A stretch of 64,000 nt of DNA from UBA6663 sp044226485 (GCA_044226485.1 JBGAGY010000003.1:434001-498000); one strand, 5' to 3'; counted from the first letter of the stretch, positions 17,915-26,164 are shown. Program-made: numbers and translations. Notes: a model not told the origin generated them from the sequence alone.

Positions 17915-18943
17915 TTACGAAGCCGCCTCGGCCTCGGAGATCAAGACGTGTTCGGCCTGATCGCGTCGCAGCGCGATCAACGTGCCGCGGACGCGATAGG
18001 CCACCGGGTCGCCGAGCATGCTGGGCAGCTCGGCCGTGATGCGGACGCCAGGGGTCAGCCCCAGATCGAGCAGGCGTCGGCGCGTGAACCCCTGCAGACC
18101 CTGATCGAGCTGGCCGACCAGCGCCGACTCGCCGCGCTTGAGCGCCGTGAGCCGCCGCTGCACCTGCGTCGCCTCGACCGGCGCTTCGGCGACGGACACG
18201 TTAGCGGCCACCACCGGAGCGAGCGCGAACGTCTTGTGCCCGTCCGAGATCGTCAGGCGTTCAGGCGTGGCTTCGACCACGCGCAGGATGTGGCCCGGTC
18301 GCAGGCCCTCGGCCGCGATCTGGGCGAAGACCGCCGGAGGCTCGTCCTCGAGATGGACGACCAGCGCGGGTTGCCCAGTCGGCCAGTCGGTCAGCGGCTT
18401 CGACTCCACATTCGCGATCTGGCCGCTGCCGGATGGGATCGGATCGCCGTGCGGATCCATCGTCGGGTGGCCCAGCAGCACTTCGAGCGCATTCAACTTC
18501 GCGGCGTCCGCGTCGTGTTCGCGTCGTTCAGCCTCGGCGTGGACCGCCGCCAGCGGCATCCGCGCCTCATCCACGAGGTAGCGTTCCCAGAGGCGGTGAG
18601 CGCGAACCACGCCGAGGGCCATCTGTTCGCCCTCCGGCGTCAGGCGGAATCCGCCCGAGCCCGACCGAATCAGTCCGCGCGCTTCGAGGCCGCGCACCAG
18701 GGCGACCGCGCGGCGGGTCGAGAGCCCAAGGTTGCCTGCCAGGCCCTCGAGCGTCGCGGGCCGGCCGCCGCGCCATTCGCGGGCGAGAATGAACTTGAGG
18801 GCATCTTCGGCCTGATGCCGCGCTCGCGATTCGCTCCAACGCCGCCAGAGCGCCACTGCGCCGTACCGAGGCCAGATCACCCAGATCACCAGGATGGCGA
18901 TACCGGCCAGAGCCCACCAGACGATGTCGTTCATGACACTCAC
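17915..18943 (-). CDS. Membrane-anchored DtxR-type regulator with two FeoA-like domains
   Basis: 342 residues in an unusual order: one membrane helix (about 6-25), a DtxR-like winged helix (about 45-110), an iron-repressor dimerisation-like stretch ending in HPTMDPHGDPIP, then two SH3-like FeoA modules (about 187-255 and 264-340); the last reads RRLLDLGLTPGVRI, a clear FeoA signature. FeoA normally binds FeoB. The gene lies between a soluble DtxR relative and the FeoB GTPase. A DNA-binding fold tethered beside the transporter could work as a membrane-bound sensor, or as a FeoA partner that keeps its ancestral DtxR body. Function is inference. Confidence 0.82.
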   Translation of the reverse strand: MSVMNDIVWWALAGIAILVIWVIWPRYGAVALWRRWSESRARHQAEDALKFILAREWRGGRPATLEGLAGNLGLSTRRAVALVRGLEARGLIRSGSGGFRLTPEGEQMALGVVRAHRLWERYLVDEARMPLAAVHAEAERREHDADAAKLNALEVLLGHPTMDPHGDPIPSGSGQIANVESKPLTDWPTGQPALVVHLEDEPPAVFAQIAAEGLRPGHILRVVEATPERLTISDGHKTFALAPVVAANVSVAEAPVEATQVQRRLTALKRGESALVGQLDQGLQGFTRRRLLDLGLTPGVRITAELPSMLGDPVAYRVRGTLIALRRDQAEHVLISEAEAAS

Positions 18944-18955
18944 CTACCTCATTTG

Positions 18956-19621
18956 CTAGATCAAGACGCAGGATTCGACAAACACGTTGTCCGTGATCGC
19001 ACGGTCGAGCGCCTGCACGCGACCGGCCACGTCCACGGCGAGCGGGCCATCCGGCGGCGCCTGGATCACGGTGAGCGGCGCGTTCAACACCAGACCGAGC
19101 TCCGTCAGACGGCTGAGGAAGGCCGTGTCTTGATCGCGCACACGCGCGACGCGCACCGTTTCGCCTGCCGGCACGACGCTGAGCGAACGGCGTGAAGGCT
19201 CGACCACCACGCCTTCGCGGGTCGGGATCGGATCGCCATGCGGATCCCGGTCCGGGTCTCCCAACGCCGCCGCGATCTTGTCCTCGAACTCCTCTGAGAT
19301 GACGTGCTCGAGCCGTTCGGCCTCGTCGTGGACCTCATGCCAGCCGTAGCCGAGAGCCTCGGCCAGGTAGAGCTCGATCAGGCGATGATGGCGGATGACT
19401 TCGAGCGCGATCTTGCGCCCCGGCTCCGTGAGCGACACACCGCGGTGGCGTTCGTAGTCCACCAGCGGCGGCTGCATGCGCGCGAGCTTCTGCACCATCT
19501 CGGTCACCGAGGCCGGCGCAACGTTCAGGCGCTCTGCTAACGCCGAGGTCGTCACACGGCCGGAGTCCTCAAGCAGCTCGTAGATGGCCTTCAGATAGTC
19601 TTCTGTGTTCGAACTCAGCAT
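18956..19621 (-). CDS. DtxR/MntR-family metal-dependent repressor
   Basis: 221 residues: winged helix (5-65), dimerisation domain (66-140) and SH3/FeoA-like C-terminus (150-221). Metal residues fall on DtxR numbers: His79, Glu83 and His98 for the ancillary site, and Glu102, Glu105 and His106 for the primary site, where DtxR has Cys102. Glu in that place is MntR-like, so manganese sensing is possible, but the operon is for iron. It is first gene of the feo operon. A DtxR-type box overlaps the transcription start, so it probably represses itself and the transporter when metal is replete. Ribosome site CGGAGG is suitably placed. Confidence 0.92.
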   Translation of the reverse strand: MLSSNTEDYLKAIYELLEDSGRVTTSALAERLNVAPASVTEMVQKLARMQPPLVDYERHRGVSLTEPGRKIALEVIRHHRLIELYLAEALGYGWHEVHDEAERLEHVISEEFEDKIAAALGDPDRDPHGDPIPTREGVVVEPSRRSLSVVPAGETVRVARVRDQDTAFLSRLTELGLVLNAPLTVIQAPPDGPLAVDVAGRVQALDRAITDNVFVESCVLI

Positions 19622-19632
19622 CGCGCCTCCGA

Positions 19633-19646
19633 TTAGGTCAGCCTAA
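19633..19646. promoter_or_regulatory. DtxR/IdeR-type operator
   Basis: TTAGGTCAGCCTAA is a 5-4-5 inverted repeat that closely matches the left part of the DtxR consensus TTAGGTTAGCCTAACCTAA. It lies just downstream of the -10 box of the feo operon promoter. A half-site TTTAGGC (19662-19668) lies in the promoter spacer. Confidence 0.75.
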
Positions 19647-19655
19647 ACAGCGGGA

Positions 19656-19684
19656 ATTGTATTTTAGGCACTCCGAAATGTCAA
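19656..19684 (-). promoter_or_regulatory. Sigma-70 promoter of the feo operon
   Basis: On the minus strand TTGACA (19679-19684), a 17-base spacer and TACAAT (19656-19661), nearly consensus. The predicted start near 19649 gives a leader of about 28 bases that contains the DtxR box and a GGAGG ribosome site. Confidence 0.8.
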
Positions 19685-19768
19685 TAGCGGGGATCGAACT
19701 CAGCCAAATATCCTGGAAAGGCCTACCTTCGCGCCGGACTCGGACTGTCGTTCACACAACATCCCGTC

Positions 19769-19797
19769 TTGACACCTCCTAACAATCGCCCTAACAT
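19769..19797 (+). promoter_or_regulatory. Promoter of the arsR-type/P-type ATPase operon
   Basis: TTGACA (19769-19774), a 17-base spacer and TAACAT (19792-19797). The -10 box touches the first ATG (19798), so transcription should start near the second ATG (19804), giving a leaderless mRNA. Confidence 0.65.
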
Positions 19798-19817
19798 ATG
19801 AACATGTACTCAGATAT
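19796..19817. promoter_or_regulatory. Candidate SmtB/ArsR operator
   Basis: An imperfect palindrome runs from ATAT at 19796 to ATAT at 19817 around TGAACATGTACTCA, similar to the TGAACA-type half sites of the SmtB/CzrA/NmtR family. It covers the predicted transcription start and start codon, so binding would block initiation. Confidence 0.5.
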
Positions 19818-20124
19818 TCAGCCTTCCGTAGTCGCCAGGCTCGATGAAACCGAGGCGCTTTCGCTGGCGGAGTTGTTTCGAGCCCTGGGTGATGCCAGCC
19901 GCGTCCGCATCCTGGCGGGCCTGCTGGAGGGCGAGCACAACGTCGGTGAGCTGGCCGTCCTGGCCGCGATCAGCGAGAGCGCCGTCTCACATCACCTGCG
20001 CGGGCTGCGACTGCTGCGCCTGGTGCGCGCCGATAAGCGCGGCCGGGCGGTCTATTACGCCCTGGCCGACGACCACGTCCGCGATCTTCTGCAACAGGGC
20101 CTCGATCACGTTCGACACGGCTGA
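19804..20124 (+). CDS. ArsR/SmtB-family zinc-type metal repressor
   Basis: 106 residues from the second ATG (19804), chosen because the -10 box abuts the first ATG at 19798. Winged helix: GDASRVRILAGLL...VGELAVLAAISESAVSHHLRGLRLLRLV. The alpha-3 cysteine pair of cadmium/arsenic sensors is absent (EHNVGELA). The C-terminal helix keeps the alpha-5 zinc ligands with SmtB spacing: Asp-x-His, then His 11 residues later and His 3 later (DDHVRD...LDHVRH). This fits a Zn(II)/Co(II) sensor that lets go of DNA when zinc is high. The ATPase gene follows 14 bases later. Confidence 0.9.
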   Translation: MYSDIQPSVVARLDETEALSLAELFRALGDASRVRILAGLLEGEHNVGELAVLAAISESAVSHHLRGLRLLRLVRADKRGRAVYYALADDHVRDLLQQGLDHVRHG

Positions 20125-20138
20125 GCGAGGCGACAGGT

Positions 20139-22406
20139 ATGCCGACCCCTTCCTCTTCACAACCCACTGAGATCTCCTTCGACATCGAAGGCATGGACTG
20201 CGCGGATTGCGCTCGCGCGATCGAACGCTCTGTGGCGCGCCTCGATGGCGTCACAGCCGCCTCCGTCAACTACACGGCGAGCCGACTGGATGTCTCGGGC
20301 TCGGCAAACGTCGAAGCGGTCGCCACCCAGGTCCGGGCCCTCGGATATGGCATTCGCCCGAAGACCAACACCACGTTGCAGCGCCCCACCCTGGCGATGG
20401 GACCGACCGGTTTCGTCAGGTTCTTGCTCAGCCGGCGCACGACGGCTCTGGCGTTGGCGGCCTTCATCGCCGTCGTGCCCGCCGCCATAGCACGCGAGAT
20501 CTGGCCGCTCGCGACCGGTCAGGAGGTCGCCGGCTGGTGGCCCGAAGCGCTGGGCCTGCTCGCCCTGGGCCTGGCCGGGTGGCCGATCGCCCGCAGCGCG
20601 TGGGCGTCGGTCATCAAAACGCGAGAGATCACGATCAACGTCCTGATGACTCTGGCCGCGATCGGCGCCGTCGTCATCGGCGCGACCACCGAGGCCGGCC
20701 TTGTGATGACGCTCTTCGCCATCGGCGAAGCGCTCGAGGGATACACCGGCGAACGAGCGAGGGCCGCGATCCGCGATCTCGTGTCGACGGCGCCGGCCGA
20801 AGCGATCCGCCTCGAGCCCGGCGACAACGGCGCGACGCGCGAAGTGCGCGTGACGGTCGCCTCGCTTGGCGTCGGGGACGTGATCGTCGCGCGGCCGGGT
20901 GATCGGATCGCGATGGATGGGCGCGTGCGCGCCGGCGAGTCTGCCGTGGATCAGGCGCCGATCACGGGCGAGAGCGTGCCCGTCGCCAAGGCCGTCGGCG
21001 ACGAGGTCTTCGCCGGCACCCTCAACGGCGAAGGTGCTCTCGAGATCGAGGTGACTCACACCAGCGATGACAGCACCTTGGCGCGGATTGTTCATCTGGT
21101 GGAGGAGGCCGAAACCCAGCGAGCTCCCGCGCAACGCTTCGTGGACCGCTTCGCCAGGATCTACACGCCGCTGGTGGTGGTCGTCGCGGCTGCCGTGGCC
21201 GTCGTGCCGCCGCTGTTCTTCGGGCAGCCGTTCTGGAACCCGAGCCCCGACACTCAGGGCTGGCTCTACAAGGCCCTCGAACTGCTGGTCGTCGCCTGCC
21301 CTTGCGCGCTCGTGATCAGCACGCCGGTCACGCTGATCAGCGCGATCGCCAACGGCGCTCGACACGGATTGCTGATCAAGGGCGGCGCCCAGCTCGAGAC
21401 CCTCAGTGCCGTGCGCTCGATCGCGTTCGACAAGACCGGCACGCTCACGCTTGGCCAGCCGCGCCTGACGCGCGTCAGGTCGCTGGGCTGCCAGGTCGAT
21501 GGCGCCGACGCGCTCGACGGCGAGGTCTGCTCGTCCTGTCGGGATCTGCTCGCCATCGCTTCGGCGGTCGAACGACGCAGCGAGCATCCGCTCGCCCGCG
21601 CGGTGGTCAACGGAGCCACCGATCAGGCCGTGCAGGATCGGTATCCGGCGGCCGACTCGGTCACGGCTCTGGCCGGCCGCGGCGTGGCTGGGGCCGTCGA
21701 GGGGCGCACCATCCTGGTCGGCAGCCACGCCTTCTTTGACAAAGACGTTCCGCACGCACCGGCCCACTGCGCCGAGATCGCCGCTGCGTCGGCACGCGGC
21801 CAGACCTCGCTGTTGGTCAGCGTCGATCAGGCCTACGCCGGCTATCTGTGCGTGGCCGACGCCGTCCGCGATGACAGCCGCGCCGCGCTCGACGCGCTGA
21901 AACGCAGCGGCATCGATCGACTCGTGATGCTCACCGGCGACAGCCAGGGGGCGGCTCGCGTGATCGGCCAGGATCTGGGAATCGACGACGTCCGCGCTGA
22001 ACTGCTGCCCGAAGACAAGGCGACGATCATCAGCGCCCTCAAGCGCGATCACGGCCCGGTCGCCATGGTCGGCGACGGCATCAATGACGCTGTGGCGCTG
22101 GCGACCGCCGACGTGGGAATCGCGCTGGGCGCCGGCGCGGCGCAGGCCAATGAGGTCGCCGGCGTGACGCTCATGAACGGCGAACTGAGCCGGCTGCCTG
22201 CCGTGCTGGCGCTGGCCAAAGCCGCCCTGGGCCTGGTCCGCTTCAACGTCGCGCTGAGCATCGCGATCAAACTGCTGGTCTTCGTGCTCGTGCTGCTCGG
22301 CTACAGCACGATGTGGTTGGCCGTCCTGGCGGATGTCGGCACCACGCTGGTGGTGACGGCCAATGGTATGCGCATGTTGAACTGGCGAGCGGCGTCTATG
22401 CGCTGA
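20139..22406 (+). CDS. Heavy-metal P-type ATPase (Zn/Cd/Pb exporter)
   Basis: 755 residues. N-terminal HMA domain with GMDCADC (Cys21, Cys24); membrane CPC motif at 387-389, typical of P1B-2 Zn/Cd/Pb pumps; phosphorylated Asp431 in DKTGTLT; SEHPLA in the nucleotide domain; GDGIND in the hinge. It uses ATP to expel zinc-group metals. An extra cysteine cluster (Cys451, Cys464, Cys467, with CSSC) sits between the phosphorylation site and the HP motif, where the family usually has none; it may be a second cytosolic metal site. It is cotranscribed with the SmtB-like repressor. The stop is followed directly by a palindromic repeat. Confidence 0.92.
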   Translation: MPTPSSSQPTEISFDIEGMDCADCARAIERSVARLDGVTAASVNYTASRLDVSGSANVEAVATQVRALGYGIRPKTNTTLQRPTLAMGPTGFVRFLLSRRTTALALAAFIAVVPAAIAREIWPLATGQEVAGWWPEALGLLALGLAGWPIARSAWASVIKTREITINVLMTLAAIGAVVIGATTEAGLVMTLFAIGEALEGYTGERARAAIRDLVSTAPAEAIRLEPGDNGATREVRVTVASLGVGDVIVARPGDRIAMDGRVRAGESAVDQAPITGESVPVAKAVGDEVFAGTLNGEGALEIEVTHTSDDSTLARIVHLVEEAETQRAPAQRFVDRFARIYTPLVVVVAAAVAVVPPLFFGQPFWNPSPDTQGWLYKALELLVVACPCALVISTPVTLISAIANGARHGLLIKGGAQLETLSAVRSIAFDKTGTLTLGQPRLTRVRSLGCQVDGADALDGEVCSSCRDLLAIASAVERRSEHPLARAVVNGATDQAVQDRYPAADSVTALAGRGVAGAVEGRTILVGSHAFFDKDVPHAPAHCAEIAAASARGQTSLLVSVDQAYAGYLCVADAVRDDSRAALDALKRSGIDRLVMLTGDSQGAARVIGQDLGIDDVRAELLPEDKATIISALKRDHGPVAMVGDGINDAVALATADVGIALGAGAAQANEVAGVTLMNGELSRLPAVLALAKAALGLVRFNVALSIAIKLLVFVLVLLGYSTMWLAVLADVGTTLVVTANGMRMLNWRAASMR

Positions 22407-22410
22407 ATGA

Positions 22411-22471
22411 TGACGAAGGGCGAAGGACGAATGACGAAGCCTGCAGAGGCTGTCAGCCTTCGTCATTCGTC
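22411..22471. repeat. Direct-plus-inverted repeat after the ATPase stop
   Basis: GACGAATGACGAAG (22426-22439) pairs perfectly with 22458-22471 across an 18-base loop; a partial direct copy, GACGAAG, precedes it. It shares GACGAATGACG with the element at 6489-6538. The right arm ends three bases before the next start codon. Confidence 0.8.
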
Positions 22472-22473
22472 GA

Positions 22474-23103
22474 ATGGACAGACCCATGTTGACCACCGTC
22501 GTAGACGGCGTGGCGCGTTTCGGATTGACGATCTATATGGCCCTGTTCCTGGGCGTGGCCATGGTGTGGCCAACGTATCGCGTCTGGCGACGCACCGGCG
22601 TCAATCCATACGTGCTCGGGCGCGGCGAGGACCCGCATAGCTATGTCGGTGGGCTGTTTCGACTCTGTCTGTCGGGCATCGCCATCATCGTCGTCGTCGC
22701 TGCGGCGGCACCGGAGGCCAAACGACTGTTGACACCGATCGAATGGCTGACAACGCCGCTCGTCGCATGGATCGGCGCCGCTTTGCTCGTCGTCGCGTTG
22801 GGCTGGGTGCTTGTGGCGCAATGGCAGATGGGCGACTCGTGGCGCATCGGCGTCGATGAAGCGCGCGCGACGCCCCTGATTAGCCGTGGTCTGTTCGCTC
22901 GATCGCGCAACCCGATCTTCCTGGGCATGTTGATCATGCTGCTGGGCTTTGTTCTCGTTCTGCCGAGCGCCGCAAGCCTGACCGTCAGCGTGTTGGGCTA
23001 CGCCCTGATCCAGATCCAGGTGCGCCTCGAGGAGGAACATCTGGCGCGACTTCACGGCGAGGCCTACCGCGTGTATCGGGCGTCTGTGCCTCGCTGGTGG
23101 TGA
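22474..23103 (+). CDS. Isoprenylcysteine carboxyl methyltransferase-like membrane protein
   Basis: 209 residues with four to five membrane helices. The C-terminal half has the ICMT/PEMT-type signature: MGDSWRIGVDE, then LISRGLFARSRNPIFLGM, and EEEHLARLHGEAYRVYRASVPRWW. Such proteins methylate lipids or small hydrophobic thiols using S-adenosylmethionine; the substrate here is unknown. It starts 67 bases after the ATPase gene. The ATG at 22474 touches a palindrome arm; the ATG at 22486 is an alternative. Neither has a good ribosome site. Confidence 0.8.
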   Translation: MDRPMLTTVVDGVARFGLTIYMALFLGVAMVWPTYRVWRRTGVNPYVLGRGEDPHSYVGGLFRLCLSGIAIIVVVAAAAPEAKRLLTPIEWLTTPLVAWIGAALLVVALGWVLVAQWQMGDSWRIGVDEARATPLISRGLFARSRNPIFLGMLIMLLGFVLVLPSAASLTVSVLGYALIQIQVRLEEEHLARLHGEAYRVYRASVPRWW

Positions 23104-23109
23104 CGGCGC

Positions 23110-23826
23110 TCAGGCCGCCTTCTGCGCCCACATCGTCCAGAGGAAGTCCTCGCCGAACGATCCGGCCTGCGGATCGCCCTTGCGCATCTGGCGCAACTCG
23201 TCGATCGTCAACCGCGTGCCCCAGATCGCGCGCAGGCCGGTTTCACTATAGCCGAGCCCGCCGCCCAGACCGCGGTTTTCGTAGACTTCGAGGTCCGAGA
23301 AGCCGCTGCCGCCCTCAGGTCTGAAGCAGACCAGGCCGAACCAGCCGCCCGGCTTGAGCGCCGAGCACACGCGTTCGACGTATTGCAGGCGGCGATGCGG
23401 CGCCAGGTGGTGAAAGCAACCCGAATCGTAGACAAGGTCGAACGACGCCGGCTTGAGCGGCGTCTCGAGCGCTGACTCGCAGCGCAGCTCGACGTTGACG
23501 TTTGCGGCCCTCACGCGTTCGGCTGCCCACCCGATCGCCTGCTCCGAGAAGTCGACGGCGACCACGTCGAGGCCGTGACGGGCCATGAAGACCGCGTTGC
23601 GGCCGTTGCCACAGCCGAACTCAAGCGCGCGACCCTGCGGCAACCGGCCCTGAGCGGCTCGATCGATCAGGCTCTCATCCGGCCACTCGACGAAGAACGG
23701 ACAGGGCCTGGCGCGATCCTGGTAGAACGTGTTCCACCACTCGCCGCCGCGCGAGGCGAGCAACTCGTCGAGAACGCGATATAGATCGGATTCCGTGTTG
23801 ATCAGCAAAGGTATCACTGCATCCAT
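23110..23826 (-). CDS. Class I SAM-dependent methyltransferase
   Basis: 238 residues with the class I methyltransferase fold: motif I ALEFGCGNGRNAVFMA, an acidic residue after strand 2 (VVAVDFSEQAI), FDLVYDSGCFHHL at motif IV and LKPGGWFGLVCF at motif VI. The HHLAP segment and overall order resemble TehB/thiopurine methyltransferase-type enzymes that act on small molecules. It begins four bases after the GMC oxidoreductase stop, so it is the last gene of that operon. Substrate unknown. Confidence 0.88.
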   Translation of the reverse strand: MDAVIPLLINTESDLYRVLDELLASRGGEWWNTFYQDRARPCPFFVEWPDESLIDRAAQGRLPQGRALEFGCGNGRNAVFMARHGLDVVAVDFSEQAIGWAAERVRAANVNVELRCESALETPLKPASFDLVYDSGCFHHLAPHRRLQYVERVCSALKPGGWFGLVCFRPEGGSGFSDLEVYENRGLGGGLGYSETGLRAIWGTRLTIDELRQMRKGDPQAGSFGEDFLWTMWAQKAA

Positions 23827-23830
23827 GGGC

Positions 23831-25465
23831 TCAGACTCCGGTCTGGGCCAGGTGTTCGGCCGAGCGATAGGCCAGCGCCAGGATCGTCAGCACCGGATTG
23901 AAACCGCCATTGGTCACATGGACGGATCCATCCATCACGAACAAATTCTTGTGCCCGTGCACGCGCCCCCAGCGATCGGTCACCGACGTGCGCGGGTCGT
24001 CGCCCATGCGGCAGGTGCCGGCCTGGTGCTGACCGCCGCTGAGATACAGGCCGGGCGGTTGGCCCCACACGCGCTCGGCGCCTGACGCGCGCAGCCACTC
24101 CCGGGCGCGCTCGAACATGTAGGCTGCGGTGCGCACCGTCTCGGGATGTGTCGTGCCGGCCAGGCGGGCCACGGGCTGACCCCAACGATCGCGCACAGCA
24201 GTGTCCACCGTCACGCGCGCGTCAGGGCTCGGGATCTCCTGCACCGGACCAGTGATTCGCAAGATGCGCGTGAAGTTGTCGCGCATGAAGCGTTTGTTCG
24301 CCTCGCCCCAGCGCTGTAGTTCGGGCGGCAGGTTGCGGCTCCAGAACACGATCGGGAGATCGATGAACTCGTCGGCGAGCATCCCTCCGCCGACGAGGCC
24401 GGCGTTGCCGTGATTGAACTTCACAGTGGCCGTCGCGATCCCAGGGCCCTGGCCATCGTAGACGGCGTCGGGCATCAAACCGACGGCGGCCGGGTAGTAG
24501 TGGCCCTGCAGGTGTCGGCCGACCTGGTCGTGGCGATTGCCAAGCCCCTGCGGATAGCGGGCGGTCGCCGAGTTCAACAACAGGCGTGTCGTCTCGATGG
24601 CTCCGGCGGCCAGCACGACGGCGCGGCCGCGGGCCCTGACCGTCTCGCCCGAGTCGGTCACATAGGTGACGCCGTTGACATGGCCGCGCCCGTCCACTTC
24701 GACGCGCGTCACCATCGCCCGGGGCTCGAGCGTGCAACGGTGCGTGGCGATGGCGCGCGGCAGGAAGGTGTTCTGCGTGCCCGACTTGGCGTCGACCTGG
24801 CAGGTGAAGCCCACGCAGAACTGACACTGCGTGCAGGCCGGCCGACCGTTATAGGGCAGCGTGTTGATCAGGGCCGGGATGGGCAGCACGTCCCAACCAA
24901 GGGCTGCAGCGCCTCCGCGCAGGACAGTTCCTCGTCGGGTGACGGGCAGAGGCGGCAGCGGGAAGCCTCGTTCGCGCGGCCAATGCTTCACGCTCAGATC
25001 GCCGTCGCCGGCCACTCCCATTTCCCATTCGACGCGCTCGTAGTACGGCGCGAGGTCGGCGTACTCGATCGGCCAATCCGCCAGCGAACTGCCGGCCGGT
25101 GTGCCGTAGACGCTGGCCATGCGGAAGTCGTCGGGGAGGAAACGCCAGGCCTGAGCCCCGTAGACCGTCGTGCCGCCGCCGACGGCAGCCGCGTTGTTCT
25201 GGTAGCCCGGCTCGTGCGGCCTGACGACGCGCTCACGGCCGTCGCGCTCGACGACGACCCGCGGATGCGAGTCGATGTCGGGTCCGGCGTTGTGGCCGTA
25301 GCGCGAGTAGCGCTGATGGCGCAGGTGGTCGCGACCGTCACTGCCTGGCGGGAGGTGGCCGCCGCGTTCGAGCACCAGAACCGAGAGGCCGGCTTCAGCC
25401 AGCACGGCAGCGGCCACGCCGCCGCCCGCGCCGGCGCCGACGATGATGACGTCGTAGGTGTTCAT
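23831..25465 (-). CDS. GMC-family FAD oxidoreductase
   Basis: 544 residues from ATG 25465; the longer open frame upstream is unsupported. FAD-binding motif VIIVGAGAGGG near the N-terminus; GMC C-terminal region with GQHQAGTCRMG and DGSVHVTNGGFNPVLTILALA, which carries the catalytic His/Asn pair. A cysteine-rich loop CTQCQFCVGFTC lies mid-protein, as in gluconate- and sugar-dehydrogenase-type GMC enzymes. It oxidises an alcohol or sugar, probably passing electrons on through the respiratory chain. Its start overlaps the stop of the small-subunit gene by four bases, so the two proteins likely form one complex. Confidence 0.88.
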   Translation of the reverse strand: MNTYDVIIVGAGAGGGVAAAVLAEAGLSVLVLERGGHLPPGSDGRDHLRHQRYSRYGHNAGPDIDSHPRVVVERDGRERVVRPHEPGYQNNAAAVGGGTTVYGAQAWRFLPDDFRMASVYGTPAGSSLADWPIEYADLAPYYERVEWEMGVAGDGDLSVKHWPRERGFPLPPLPVTRRGTVLRGGAAALGWDVLPIPALINTLPYNGRPACTQCQFCVGFTCQVDAKSGTQNTFLPRAIATHRCTLEPRAMVTRVEVDGRGHVNGVTYVTDSGETVRARGRAVVLAAGAIETTRLLLNSATARYPQGLGNRHDQVGRHLQGHYYPAAVGLMPDAVYDGQGPGIATATVKFNHGNAGLVGGGMLADEFIDLPIVFWSRNLPPELQRWGEANKRFMRDNFTRILRITGPVQEIPSPDARVTVDTAVRDRWGQPVARLAGTTHPETVRTAAYMFERAREWLRASGAERVWGQPPGLYLSGGQHQAGTCRMGDDPRTSVTDRWGRVHGHKNLFVMDGSVHVTNGGFNPVLTILALAYRSAEHLAQTGV

Positions 25466-25884
25466 GGCTGGCTCGTGAATCCGATCATGCGCCAGGCGAC
25501 GGCATCGCGGTTGCCGCCGTTGCCGGGGTCGGCGTAGAAGCCCTCGATCGTGAGTATGATCAACAACTCGAAGAAGGCTGCCGGGTCGATTGGCCAGATC
25601 GCCTCGACCTGTGAGCGCTCGAGGCGCGTGAGCAGCGCGTCTTGTTGAGCCGGTTGCAGGGCCGCGAAGCCCTCGGCGCCTGTGGATCGGGCCTCTTCGT
25701 CGAGCGCCTCGAGGCCGGCGCGGACGTCGACCAGGCGGCCACTCAAATCGCCGGCGAGTTGGCCGAGCAAGTAGGCGCCTGCACCGGCTTCCCAACCGCT
25801 CGGGAAGTCGTCGGCCGGGATGATCCGGTTAACCACGGCGCGGAGCACGGTCTGCTGTGCGGGTGTCAGGATCTCGGGAGGCAT
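25462..25884 (-). CDS. Gluconate 2-dehydrogenase subunit 3-like protein
   Basis: 140 residues from ATG 25884 (GGAG seven bases ahead); a longer frame reaches 26016. It shows the subunit-3 pattern LTPAQQTVLRAVVNRIIPADDFPS, SGRLVDVRAGLEALDEEAR and FFELLIILTIEGFYADPGNGGNRDAVAWRMIGF. This subunit pairs with a GMC flavoprotein and a cytochrome in periplasmic sugar-acid dehydrogenases. No Tat or Sec signal is visible and no cytochrome gene is nearby, so this complex may be cytoplasmic or use a separate electron acceptor. Confidence 0.85.
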   Translation of the reverse strand: MPPEILTPAQQTVLRAVVNRIIPADDFPSGWEAGAGAYLLGQLAGDLSGRLVDVRAGLEALDEEARSTGAEGFAALQPAQQDALLTRLERSQVEAIWPIDPAAFFELLIILTIEGFYADPGNGGNRDAVAWRMIGFTSQP

Positions 25885-26136
25885 CGCTCCATTATCGTCG
25901 AAAGCCGAGATGCCAGCTGAGAGCGGTTGCGTGTGAGTATGCACGGGCGAGTTCTCTGCCGCCGATTGCGCAGATATCGCGGATGTCAACCGGTTGGTCG
26001 ATGGATGCTGTGGCAATCCGTTTCTTCCGCGTCATCGACGCAATGCGTGCGGCCCAAGCGAGCTGTCGATCTCGGCTTTGGCCATGGGTAACGCGTTGGG
26101 TGTCGCCTGACAACAGGCCGACACGCGTCAAAGGGC
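25885..26136. other. Intergenic region between divergent oxidoreductase operon and tetR
   Basis: No gene is supported here. 25961-25984 is a degenerate single arm (19 of 24 bases) of the repeat at 35681-35766. A GATAAT on the minus strand, six bases before the ATG at 25884, may be a -10 box for the oxidoreductase operon. Otherwise I see nothing. Confidence 0.5.
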
Positions 26137-26164
26137 TTGACAAGCGACCGCCGGTCGCTATACC
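26137..26164 (+). promoter_or_regulatory. tetR promoter with operator in its spacer
   Basis: TTGACA (26137-26142) and TATACC (26159-26164). The 17-base palindrome 26143-26159 fills the space between the two boxes, so repressor binding would exclude RNA polymerase. Confidence 0.75.
26143..26159. promoter_or_regulatory. TetR operator O1
   Basis: AGCGACCGCCGGTCGCT: perfect 7-3-7 inverted repeat. Confidence 0.8.
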
